Shown: positions 7,059-14,369 of the stretch, piece after piece
How positions within the stretch are numbered: the first letter of the stretch is position 1
Layout of the letters: the number at the start of each line of letters is the position of its first letter
NCBI GenBank assembly: GCA_017940955.1
Contig: JAGAXP010000103.1
Coordinates: 1-16,091 of the forward strand
Origin: Oribacterium sp.
GTDB taxonomy: Bacteria; Bacillota_A; Clostridia; Lachnospirales; Lachnospiraceae
Direction of reading: 5' to 3'
DNA length: 16,091 nt
Program-made: the position numbers and the translations under genes
Notes under the pieces: generated by a model
The model's database searches: none
What the model was told of the DNA's origin: nothing
The model's input: only the letters and a program-made list of their open reading frames with translations

Positions 7059-8087
7059 TTACCTCTGGATACGACCGGAACCATCTCCACCAGCCAATTT
7101 TTCTACTTCCTCAATAGTGACCATGTTGTAATCACCTTCGATTGAATGTTTAAGTGCCGATGCGGCGACTGCAAAATCAACAGCTTTCTGCGTATCCTTG
7201 CCGCTTAAGAGAGCATATATTAAACCTCCACCGAAGCTGTCGCCTCCACCTACTCTGTCAATAATTCTGAGTTCATATTTTTTAGAAAAGCAATACTCTC
7301 CCGTATGTGAATCGTATAGCATTGCTGACCATCCATTTTCGCTGGCAGAATGAGATTCTCTAAGTGTGATTGCTACCTTCTCGAAATCAAATTTTTCAGC
7401 AAGTTGGCGTGCCACACTCTTATAACCTTCTCGGTTTATTTCTCCGGCATATATATCTGTGGCTTCTGCTTCGATGCCGAACACATCCTTCGCGTCTTCT
7501 TCATTGGAAATGCATACATCAACATACTTGCAGAGCTCCGTCATTGCCTCGTTTGCTTCAGCTCTGGTCCATAGCTTTCCACGATAATTTAAATCACAGG
7601 ATATTCTGACTCCATGTGCTTTTGCGGCCTTACACGCTTCTCTGCATATTTCAACAATGTTTGGTCCAAGAGCCGGTGTAATTCCTGTAAAATGAAACCA
7701 GTCTGCGCCGTCAAAAATACTATCCCATTCAAAATCTGCTGTAGTTGCTTCTGCAATCGCTGAATGAGCACGGTCGTAGATGCATACACTTCCACGCTGA
7801 GATGCACCCTTTTCATTGAAATATATCCCTACACGCTCTCCCCCACGTACAATCATGGATGTGTCCACACCATAACGACGTAAGGAGTTAACAGCACACT
7901 GCCCGATAGCATGTGATGGAAGTTTTGTAACAAAAGCTGCATCCATGCCATAATTTGCAAGAGAGACAGCAACATTAGCTTCGCCACCTCCAAAACTGAA
8001 TTCCAGGTGATCCGCCTGCAAAAAGCGCTCATAATTATAGGGCTAAAGTCTGATCATCAACTCTCCAAATGTTACGATTCTAGACAT
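7059..8087 (-). pseudogene. kdgK: KDG kinase (PfkB family) interrupted by an in-frame amber codon
   Basis: The reading frame from the ATG at 8087, preceded by AAGGAGA, begins MSRIVTFGELMIRL, then has TAG at 8045-8043 (codon 15), then continues in the same frame with PYNYERFLQADHLEF and a complete kinase. The full frame would be 342 residues, normal for the family. Downstream are GGGEANVAVSLANYG and DRVGGGDSFGGGLIYALL, both PfkB signatures, with no further damage. A shorter frame could start at a TTG at 8021, but no ribosome binding site precedes it and it would lack the first strand. A single substitution from a Lys, Gln or Ser codon explains the stop. Suppression, restart or a sequencing error would restore function. 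The intact paralogue follows directly. It lies 18 bases after the aldolase gene. Confidence 0.75.
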
Positions 8088-8105
8088 TTTTCTCTCTATT
8101 CTCCT

Positions 8106-9068
8106 TTATTTGTTAACCAGATGAATCGCAAAACCAGCGAAGTCACCTTTAATATATACAAACCTTGGTGCTCCCTTTTCATCAAAAGCAAGAGTCTCTT
8201 CATCAAACTCAACTCCCATACGCTTAAGATGATACATGGCACGTTCTACACTATTGGTTTTGAATCCAATATGACCTTTTTCGCCTGGCCCCTGATGTTT
8301 CATATATTCTATAACATCCCCCGCAAACCATGACTTGCCAGTCTCTCTAGGAGCATATCCAAACATTACACTTATATGTTTTGCCATGCGCTCTGCTTCA
8401 TCGGTGCTATCACAGTTCACCCCTATATGAGCAAGTTCTACACCAAGCATCTTTCGAACAGCTTCCTTACATATCGACGTAATCTCCTGCCAGTTTTCAT
8501 TTTCAATCATATCTTTCTTAACCATCCAGGTTCCTCCGCAAGCAATTACCTGGTCAAAAGAGAGATAATCCATCATATTCTTTGTATTCACACCCCCGGT
8601 AGGCATCCACTTTAGATTTCGGTACGGACCTGCCAGAGATCTAAGCTTCTTTACACCGCCGTTATCTTCTGCAGGGAAGAATTTAACTACTTCCAACCCC
8701 ATCGCCATGGCCTGTTCCATTTCTCCACCGGTGGCTGTTCCAGGAAGCATAAGTGCCCCTTTTGATACGCCATATCTGACCATTTCAGGATTGAAGCCAG
8801 GGCTTACGATAAATTTTGAACCTGCCGAAACAGCACGATCCAACTGATCCGGAGTCAGAACAGTTCCGGCACCAACAAGCATCTCGGGAACCTCTTCAGC
8901 AATTGCCCGGATTGCATCTTCTGTGGCGTCAGTGCGGAAAGTAACTTCAGCCGCAGGAAGTCCACCTTCCACAAGAGCCTTTGCCAACGGAACAGCTTTG
9001 TTGGAATCCTCAATTGCAATCACCGGTACTATTCCTATCTTCGATATTGTCTTTAATACTTCATTCAT
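8106..9068 (-). CDS. eda: KDPG/KHG aldolase fused to a C-terminal VOC (glyoxalase-like) domain
   Basis: This is a 320-residue protein; plain Eda is about 210. Residues 1-210 are a class I KDPG aldolase, which splits 2-keto-3-deoxy-6-phosphogluconate into pyruvate and glyceraldehyde-3-phosphate. Glu41 and Arg45 in AEVTFRT, LVGAGTVL, FIVSPGFN, LPGTATGGE and the Schiff-base Lys129 in EVVKFFPAE are all present. Residues 211-320 look like a VOC-fold half: LAHIGVNCDSTDEAERMAKH, SWFAGDVIEYM, GHIGFKTNSVERAM and a final FAIHLV. His214, Glu254, His266 and His316 are candidate metal ligands. The role of the extra domain is unknown. GGTGA seven bases upstream supports the ATG. The gene lies 19 bases after the SDR gene and 18 before the kinase gene. 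Confidence 0.9.
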   Translation of the reverse strand: MNEVLKTISKIGIVPVIAIEDSNKAVPLAKALVEGGLPAAEVTFRTDATEDAIRAIAEEVPEMLVGAGTVLTPDQLDRAVSAGSKFIVSPGFNPEMVRYGVSKGALMLPGTATGGEMEQAMAMGLEVVKFFPAEDNGGVKKLRSLAGPYRNLKWMPTGGVNTKNMMDYLSFDQVIACGGTWMVKKDMIENENWQEITSICKEAVRKMLGVELAHIGVNCDSTDEAERMAKHISVMFGYAPRETGKSWFAGDVIEYMKHQGPGEKGHIGFKTNSVERAMYHLKRMGVEFDEETLAFDEKGAPRFVYIKGDFAGFAIHLVNK

Positions 9069-9087
9069 ATTTGAGTCACCATTATGT

Positions 9088-9861
9088 TTATTTTACAAGA
9101 TATCCGCCATCTACAGGGATTATGGCCCCACCAAGGTAATCACTGGCATGAGAAGCAAGGAAGATACATGTACCCTTCATATCATCTCCTGTGCCCCAGC
9201 GATTTGCAGGAATACGTGCCGTTATCTGCTCGTAACGTTCAGGATTATTTTCCTTCATGAGCGCTGAATTCATCTCTGTTGCCATATATCCTGGCGCAAT
9301 TGCATTAACATTGATACCACGGGCAATCCAGTCATTGCTCATCTCTTTTGTCATCTGTGTGACACCACCCTTTGCAGCACTATAAGCAGGAACTGTCTGG
9401 CCACCAAACCATGAAACCATTGAAGCAATATTGATAATCTTGCCGTATCCCTTAGGAAGCATTACTTTTGCTGCCTCCTGATCCAGAATAAATACAGAGT
9501 TAAGATTTACATTAATAACATCATCCCAATCGGAAAGAGGGAATTCTTCTGCACTGTGTCTTCTCTGAATACCATGTGCTACTACAAGGATATCCAAATC
9601 GCCACCAAGTTTACCCAAAGCTTCATTAAAAACTCTGTAAACATCTTCCCTGACAGCCAGATTTCCAAATACGCCCTTTACATCAAAGCCTTTATCAGTA
9701 AACTCCTCAACAGCTTTGTTTACACTCTTCTCACTTGAACCTACAATACAAACTTCACATCCGGCTTCAAGCAGACCTTCCGCCATACCGTAACCTAACC
9801 CTCTTGTTCCACCGGTAACGATCGCTTTTTTTCCAGTTATATCAAATAAATTATGAACCAT
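9088..9861 (-). CDS. kduD: SDR-family oxidoreductase, KduD/IdnO type
   Basis: This 257-residue short-chain dehydrogenase has the cofactor motif TGGTRGLG at residues 16-23 and the catalytic set Asn118, Ser147, Tyr160 and Lys164 (YSAAKGG). HGIQRRHSAEEFP and NVNAIAPGYMATEMN are typical of KduD (2-dehydro-3-deoxygluconate 5-dehydrogenase) and IdnO (gluconate 5-dehydrogenase). The first block is closer to IdnO and the second to KduD, so the exact substrate is open; a fructuronate or 5-ketogluconate reductase role would also fit beside a mannonate/gluconate dehydratase. The usual NNAG motif reads VAHG here. AAGGAG lies six bases before the ATG. It follows the TRAP permease gene after 72 bases and precedes the aldolase gene. 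Confidence 0.82.
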   Translation of the reverse strand: MVHNLFDITGKKAIVTGGTRGLGYGMAEGLLEAGCEVCIVGSSEKSVNKAVEEFTDKGFDVKGVFGNLAVREDVYRVFNEALGKLGGDLDILVVAHGIQRRHSAEEFPLSDWDDVINVNLNSVFILDQEAAKVMLPKGYGKIINIASMVSWFGGQTVPAYSAAKGGVTQMTKEMSNDWIARGINVNAIAPGYMATEMNSALMKENNPERYEQITARIPANRWGTGDDMKGTCIFLASHASDYLGGAIIPVDGGYLVK

Positions 9862-9933
9862 TTTGAACTCCTTAAAAATCTATGTGTCTCAAAATAAAAA
9901 CTACAGAGAACACATTAATACATCATTTGACAA

Positions 9934-11208
9934 TCAGATAAGTATCATACTAAGTGCAGGGAAAAGCACAACCATAAAGAATACCGCAAGATATCCCACA
10001 AAAAATGGTATTTCTCCATGTACGATCTCACCCATTTTAAGCTTTGTAACACTTGCCGCTGAAAAGATGTTAACCGCAACAGGCGGAGTCATTGTACCTA
10101 CAACATTAGCTATACATACTATCATACCAAAATGAATAACATTAATGCCCAGTGAAGAAGCTATAGGCCAAAGAACAGGAACCAGAAGTACTGCTGTTGC
10201 TATACCCTCGAGGAATGTTCCAAAAATAAGAAGTATGATTGCCACAATCAGACTGAACATCATTGGATTAAGATTCATTGCAATTATGGAATTAACAAGC
10301 CTTGAAGAAATACCTGAGAAAGTAAATATCCATGAAAAGGCTGTTGATGTAGCAACAATGAAAAGAACCATCGCTGATCCTTTTGCAGAATCAAGAATAA
10401 TTGGAAAGAGGTCAGTCACAGTGAGTTCTTTATATATGAACATACCTGCTATGAGTGCCCAGACAACCGCAACTGCTGAGGACTCTGTAGGAGTAAGAAG
10501 ACCACTGTATATTCCTCCAAGAATTATGATAGGAAGCATAAGTGCTGGAATTGCTTTTACAAAATTTGTTCCAAACTCACCTAAAGTCACCTTCTTTTCT
10601 GTCTTTGGCCATTGTTCTTTCTGAGCAAGTATAAGAGACACAGCAATAAGTGCAAGTATAATGAACACGCCGATTCCCATACCTGATTTAAACATATCAC
10701 CTACTGAGGCCCCAGTCATTGTACTGTACACAACCATTATAATACTTGGCGGGATTATCGGGCCAAGACCTCCTGCAACAACCAGAAGCCCTGCTGTACG
10801 GTCTTTTGGATAACCAATACGAACCATGTCGGGATATAGCATTGAACCAATAGCTATTACTGTTGCCGGTGCAGAACCGGAAAGTGCTGCAAAGAAAGCG
10901 CAGGAAAGGATAAGTGCTATAGACATACCGCCACGCACACCACCAACCATTGAGTTTGCAAGATCAACAAGCCGCCTTGATATTCCGCCTTTTGTCATTA
11001 AATTTCCAGCCAGTACAAAGAAAGCAATGGCCATCAGTGAATTGGACTCAAGACCTCCAAACAAACGCTGGGGAATAACTGCTGTTGTGATTGAAAAATC
11101 ACTTGTGAATAGAATCGAGAACATCGTTGCAGCACCGAGAGAAATGGCAACCGGTACACCGATGATCAAAAATAAGATAAATCCTCCAAATAGAAGTAAT
11201 CCGGTCAT
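9934..11208 (-). CDS. dctM: TRAP transporter large permease subunit, DctM type
   Basis: This 424-residue protein is almost entirely hydrophobic with about a dozen membrane segments, the normal size of DctM. It contains family blocks LFGGLESNSLMAIAFFVLAG, GGISRRLVDLAN, ALSGSAPATVIAIGSMLYPD and GLGPIIPPSIIMVVYS. DctM is the sodium-coupled transport subunit that, with DctQ and a periplasmic-type binding protein, imports carboxylated substrates. Its ATG overlaps the TGA of the small permease gene (ATGA, four bases), which ensures coupled translation. Given the dehydratase, kinase and aldolase genes in the same operon, the substrate is probably a hexuronate or hexonate. The stop is 72 bases before the SDR gene. 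Confidence 0.94.
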   Translation of the reverse strand: MTGLLLFGGFILFLIIGVPVAISLGAATMFSILFTSDFSITTAVIPQRLFGGLESNSLMAIAFFVLAGNLMTKGGISRRLVDLANSMVGGVRGGMSIALILSCAFFAALSGSAPATVIAIGSMLYPDMVRIGYPKDRTAGLLVVAGGLGPIIPPSIIMVVYSTMTGASVGDMFKSGMGIGVFIILALIAVSLILAQKEQWPKTEKKVTLGEFGTNFVKAIPALMLPIIILGGIYSGLLTPTESSAVAVVWALIAGMFIYKELTVTDLFPIILDSAKGSAMVLFIVATSTAFSWIFTFSGISSRLVNSIIAMNLNPMMFSLIVAIILLIFGTFLEGIATAVLLVPVLWPIASSLGINVIHFGMIVCIANVVGTMTPPVAVNIFSAASVTKLKMGEIVHGEIPFFVGYLAVFFMVVLFPALSMILI

Positions 11209-11702
11209 ACCTGTACTTCCTCCTCTCCCTTAATAAGCTGAACAAGAATACCTATAGCTGCAATCAGCTGGACCAATGTTATCATTGCAAAACTGATAAC
11301 CATGGCAAAATATGGAACTGCCATAGATATTCCAAGTGCCGCAGACAGCTGACCCGTTGTAATCTGTATCATCATAAGCTGTACTGCACCTTTTAACATA
11401 AATGCGGAAAACATGACAACTATTGCCTTAGCCAGGATCTGTACAAACTTTTTTGCCTTTCCGGTCAGCTTATCCACAGCTCCTGTAACTGCTATCTGGC
11501 TTCCATCCCTGAGACCAACTTCTGTTCCAATGAGAACCATATAGATCATGCAGTATATGGCTGTCTCATCAAACCATGTAATAGGAAGTTTTGTGATATT
11601 TCTATTTACTACCTGTAGAAATTCGCATGCAACCATAATAAGAAAGGTCGCGATCATAACGAAGTTCTCTACCTTTGTCAGTCCATTCAATAATTTCTTC
11701 AT
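11205..11702 (-). CDS. dctQ: TRAP transporter small permease subunit, DctQ type
   Basis: This 165-residue protein has four hydrophobic segments, as expected for DctQ. The block VVNRNITKLPITWFDETAIY, with Trp and Glu after the first segment, and GTEVGLRDGSQIAVT are typical of the family. DctQ pairs with DctM in the membrane and is needed for transport. It starts 11 bases after the binding-protein gene; that gene's TAA runs into the AAGGAG ribosome binding site of this one, and its stop overlaps the dctM start. The tight spacing shows the three TRAP genes are one unit. Confidence 0.92.
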   Translation of the reverse strand: MKKLLNGLTKVENFVMIATFLIMVACEFLQVVNRNITKLPITWFDETAIYCMIYMVLIGTEVGLRDGSQIAVTGAVDKLTGKAKKFVQILAKAIVVMFSAFMLKGAVQLMMIQITTGQLSAALGISMAVPYFAMVISFAMITLVQLIAAIGILVQLIKGEEEVQV

Positions 11703-11713
11703 TATATTTCTCC

Positions 11714-12739
11714 TTATGGATTTTCTGCGATTACCTTATCTATAGCTTCCTGCCACTCAGGATCAAAAGTATAACCTTTCTTTTCACACAGTTCCTGATA
11801 AGCTTTCTGGAGCTCAGTTACATCAATATCATGGAATTCTACTCCAAGTTCCTTGAGTTTTACTGTTGCATTTTCGTTTGCTTCTTTGAGAAGCTTACGT
11901 TCAATGTTATAACCTCTGACAATCGCTTCCTGTACAGCCGGGCGATACTCCTCCGGAATCTTGTTCCATGCATGATCGGACATGCTCACGATGATGTAAA
12001 CAAAAGCATGATTTGAATATGTAATGTTTTTTGTCACTTCATAAAACCCATTGTTTAGACAGTTTGAAACTGCATTCTCACAGGCATCGATCGTTCCCTG
12101 CTGAAGAGCTGTGAACTGTTCACTTGCCGCCATGGCTGTAGGAAGTGCACCAAATGATTCAAATGCCGCCATGTGATAGGGATTCTGCATGGTTCTGATC
12201 TTTATTCCCTTATAATCATCTATACTTTCTATAGGTTTTATAGAAAAAGTATTTCTAAATCCGGATTCACAATAGCCAACAACATGAAGATTCAGCTTTT
12301 TTAAAACTTCTCTCTCGATCAGATCTCCTACAGGACCATCAACAGCCGCATGTGCCTGCTCTTCATTGGTAAACAGATAAGCCTGATCAAGTATTGCCAT
12401 TTCAGGAATCCACTGTGTGAGAACAGAATTTGCACATGTGACCATGTCAACTCCTCCGAGCATGGCAAGCTCAACGGTATCGCGTTCTCCACCAAGTGTT
12501 CCACCAGCCATTACTTCTATCTGAACCTTTCCATTGGTGGCTTCTGCTACTTCTCTTGCGATTTCTCTCGCTCCTTGTGCCTGTGCCGAATTATCGGCAT
12601 CGGCAACTGCCATTTTGAGTTTTACAACACCTTCTGTATCGGAATTTACACTTCCATTTGATCTACAGCCGGAAATTCCGACCATGATACATGCTGCACA
12701 TATAAACGCAACAGCCGTCTTTAAACTTCTCTTAAACAT
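11714..12739 (-). CDS. dctP: TRAP transporter substrate-binding lipoprotein, DctP family
   Basis: The product is 341 residues from the ATG at 12739. It begins with a lipoprotein signal (MFKRSLKTAV, a hydrophobic stretch, then GISGC with Cys25), so it is anchored outside the membrane. The mature part has the DctP pattern: LGGERDTVELAMLGGVDMVT, GDLIEREVLKKLNL, KGIKIRTMQNP, in which the Arg normally binds the substrate carboxylate, and QFTALQQGTIDACENAVSN. The open frame reaches back to 12844, but that part lies inside the dehydratase gene; GGAGG four bases before 12739 marks the real start. Uronates or related sugar acids are the likely ligands, inferred from the neighbours. It starts 16 bases after the dehydratase stop. 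Confidence 0.93.
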   Translation of the reverse strand: MFKRSLKTAVAFICAACIMVGISGCRSNGSVNSDTEGVVKLKMAVADADNSAQAQGAREIAREVAEATNGKVQIEVMAGGTLGGERDTVELAMLGGVDMVTCANSVLTQWIPEMAILDQAYLFTNEEQAHAAVDGPVGDLIEREVLKKLNLHVVGYCESGFRNTFSIKPIESIDDYKGIKIRTMQNPYHMAAFESFGALPTAMAASEQFTALQQGTIDACENAVSNCLNNGFYEVTKNITYSNHAFVYIIVSMSDHAWNKIPEEYRPAVQEAIVRGYNIERKLLKEANENATVKLKELGVEFHDIDVTELQKAYQELCEKKGYTFDPEWQEAIDKVIAENP

Positions 12740-12755
12740 ACTTCCTCCGTTATTA

Positions 12756-14003
12756 TTATGGTGTCTGAAGTGATCCATCTTTACGTCTGATCTGAGTCCA
12801 GGTTGTAACGGTATTCTCACATGGATATTTAGCTGCTTCATCAAGATTTATATCTACGCCAAGACCCGGTTTATCATTTGCATACACATAACCATCCTTG
12901 TACTCAGGAAGTCCGGGGAATACATCAAGTAACGCGCCATGGGGCCCCTTGAGTTCCTGGATAACAAAATTAGGTGGTTCTATACCGGACCATTCCTGTA
13001 CACCGAAATTCTGTGCCGCAAGATCAATATGTATATTTGCTGCGTGTGCCAATGGTGACATGTCTCCAGGGCCATGCCATGCTGTTCTTACGCCAAACTG
13101 TTCTGCAAATATTTGAAGTTTTCGTGCCGGAGTAATTCCACCTATTTGTGTAACATGTACTCTGATGAAATCTATCAAATGCTCAATTATCAGATCCCTG
13201 TACTCTGCGGGATTATTAAATAACTCACCTTCAGCAATAGGCGTTGTTGTTTTGTCTCTGAGTTCTCTGAGCCATCCTTTCTGCTCTATCGGAACAGGAT
13301 CCTCGAGGAAGAACAGATCCATAGGTTCAAGTTCTTTTGCAAGACGGATTGCTTCAATTGGTGCAATTCTCTCATGTACGTCATGAACAAGATTCATTTC
13401 AAATCCGATCTTGTTTCTGATTCCTTCGAAAAGTTTTACTGTGTCTCTTATATATGCCTTTGAATCAAGATATATTCCATCGAGTGCTCCCCGAGGTGCA
13501 GTTGATGGCGTATTTCCATAATTCTCTCCTCCGTATCCGCCACATTGACAGCGGATGGTCTGTATACCCATCTCCTTGAAGCGTAAGATGTTTTCGCATA
13601 ACTCGTCAAGGTCTCTCCCATCTGCATGACGATAAACCGGAACTCCGGCACGTACTTTTCCTCCAAAAAGCTGGTAAAGTGGCATGTTCGCCAGTTTTCC
13701 TTTTATATCCCATAATGCCATATCAACTCCGGAAATAGCATTATTAACGACAGGTCCGTTTCTCCAATATGCATTCTGGTTCATGAGCTGCCAGTTTTCT
13801 TCAATCGCTTCTGCATCTCGTCCTCTAAGAAGTGGATCAAGATATTCCTCGACGACTGTTTTTACAGCAAGATGCCTATAAGCAAATGTTCCACATCCTA
13901 ATCCGTAAAGACCAGGCTGATTGGTATCCACTTTCACCACAAGGAGATTTATTCCTTCGGGAGCAGTGCAGATCACGCTGACCTTTGTAATAGATACTGC
14001 CAT
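12756..14003 (-). CDS. manD: Enolase-superfamily mannonate/gluconate dehydratase, ManD (RspA) type
   Basis: This 415-residue protein matches the ManD group of the mandelate racemase/enolase superfamily in length and motifs. Visible are GLYGLGCGTF, AYWRNGPVVNNAISGVDMAL, WDIKGKLANMPLYQLFGG and VPVYRHADG. Metal ligands Asp208, Glu234 and Glu260 lie in DVHER, FFLEDP and AEGELFNN. His210 and His310 (AWHGPGDMSPLAH) are acid/base candidates, and Arg151 with Tyr157 or Tyr162 lies in the active-site loop. Family members dehydrate D-mannonate, D-gluconate or both, forming KDG, which fits the kinase and aldolase downstream. Which acid is preferred cannot be read from the sequence. It is the first gene of the operon; AAAGG ten bases upstream is a moderate ribosome binding site. 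A hairpin and three operator sites lie in front. Confidence 0.87.
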   Translation of the reverse strand: MAVSITKVSVICTAPEGINLLVVKVDTNQPGLYGLGCGTFAYRHLAVKTVVEEYLDPLLRGRDAEAIEENWQLMNQNAYWRNGPVVNNAISGVDMALWDIKGKLANMPLYQLFGGKVRAGVPVYRHADGRDLDELCENILRFKEMGIQTIRCQCGGYGGENYGNTPSTAPRGALDGIYLDSKAYIRDTVKLFEGIRNKIGFEMNLVHDVHERIAPIEAIRLAKELEPMDLFFLEDPVPIEQKGWLRELRDKTTTPIAEGELFNNPAEYRDLIIEHLIDFIRVHVTQIGGITPARKLQIFAEQFGVRTAWHGPGDMSPLAHAANIHIDLAAQNFGVQEWSGIEPPNFVIQELKGPHGALLDVFPGLPEYKDGYVYANDKPGLGVDINLDEAAKYPCENTVTTWTQIRRKDGSLQTP

Positions 14004-14059
14004 ATTCTGTATACCTTTCTTTGTACATGAATGAAGTGTTTGATAGTGATTGCTAAATA

Positions 14060-14072
14060 CTTGTCTGACAAG
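14060..14072. promoter_or_regulatory. GntR-type operator 1, in the leader of the dehydratase operon
   Basis: CTTGTCTGACAAG is a palindrome with a single central base, and symmetry extends to 14059-14073. It shares the TTGTnnnACAA core with three other sites in the window. It lies downstream of the promoter, in the untranslated leader, and is the most symmetric copy. The FadR-type regulator encoded at 14370-15059 is the obvious candidate to bind it. Confidence 0.7.
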
Positions 14073-14088
14073 TCGATTTTAATATTTA

Positions 14089-14107
14089 GCGGCCTCTTTC
14101 AGGCCGC
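14089..14107 (-). other. GC-rich leader hairpin of the dehydratase operon
   Basis: GCGGCCT (14089-14095) and AGGCCGC (14101-14107) form a perfect seven-pair stem with a five-base loop, conspicuous in an AT-rich region. It lies about 28 to 46 bases inside the predicted transcript. No T-run follows on the minus strand, so it is not a plain terminator; it may stabilise the 5' end of the mRNA. Confidence 0.5.
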
Positions 14108-14121
14108 CATATTGCTCTGAA

Positions 14122-14134
14122 CTTGTTAGACAAC
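14122..14134. promoter_or_regulatory. GntR-type operator 2, at the transcription start of the dehydratase operon
   Basis: CTTGTTAGACAAC has the TTGTnnnACAA core. It begins seven bases downstream of the predicted -10 box, so it covers the likely transcription start, a classic position for repression. Its centre is 62 bases from operator 1 and 61 from operator 3. Confidence 0.75.
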
Positions 14135-14141
14135 TAAAATA

Positions 14142-14170
14142 TATATAACATTGAGCTATTATGTTGTCAA
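14142..14170 (-). promoter_or_regulatory. Near-consensus promoter of the sugar-acid operon
   Basis: On the minus strand, TTGACA (14170-14165) is a perfect -35 box and TATATA (14147-14142) is a good -10 box, with a 17-base spacer. The predicted start is near 14135, about 130 bases before the dehydratase ATG. Operator 2 lies immediately downstream and operator 3 just upstream of the -35 box, so the promoter is strong but probably repressed without an inducer. Confidence 0.75.
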
Positions 14171-14182
14171 AGGATTTATCAG

Positions 14183-14195
14183 CTTGTTAGACAAC
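14183..14195. promoter_or_regulatory. GntR-type operator 3, upstream of the -35 box
   Basis: CTTGTTAGACAAC is identical to operator 2 and lies 13 bases upstream of the -35 box. With operators 1 and 2 it forms an array with 61-62 base spacing. Sequence from 14196 to 14335 is AT-rich and I see nothing else in it. Confidence 0.7.
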
Positions 14196-14335
14196 TTTGG
14201 ATATATGCACAATTTTACTGGTTAAATTTTATAAATAATCACAATGAGTTATCTTTATTATTGTTAAATGGCAATATAATGATTCATCTGCGATATTCTA
14301 TTCCGTTGTCCTTCATTAATCTCATAAAACAAATA

Positions 14336-14355
14336 GGACAGGCCAATGCCTGTCC
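14336..14355 (-). terminator. Rho-independent terminator of the GntR regulator gene
   Basis: GGACAGGC (14336-14343) and GCCTGTCC (14348-14355) form a perfect eight-pair stem with a four-base loop, 15 bases after the regulator's stop. On the minus strand it is followed by TATTTGTTTTAT, a broken T-tract. It separates the regulator transcript from the dehydratase operon, which has its own promoter. Confidence 0.7.
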
Positions 14356-14369
14356 CTAAGTAAATACTA

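Noticed and set aside
8043..8045. Amber codon read as pyrrolysine or another recoded residue
   Set aside because: PfkB kinases are not known to need such a residue here and nothing in the window supports recoding machinery; a point mutation is simpler.
9862..9933. Possible internal promoter or terminator between the TRAP permease and SDR genes
   Set aside because: The 72-base gap has only a poor stem (GTGTTCTC with GAGACAC) and no clear -35/-10 pair, so I leave the operon undivided.
12740..12844. Longer N-terminus of the DctP protein
   Set aside because: It lies within the dehydratase gene and would bury the lipoprotein signal; the ATG at 12739 has GGAGG at the right distance.
14196..14335. 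AT-rich gap searched for a small RNA, gene remnant or riboswitch
   Set aside because: Only a 13-codon minus-strand frame and AT-rich sequence are visible; nothing has a recognisable structure.
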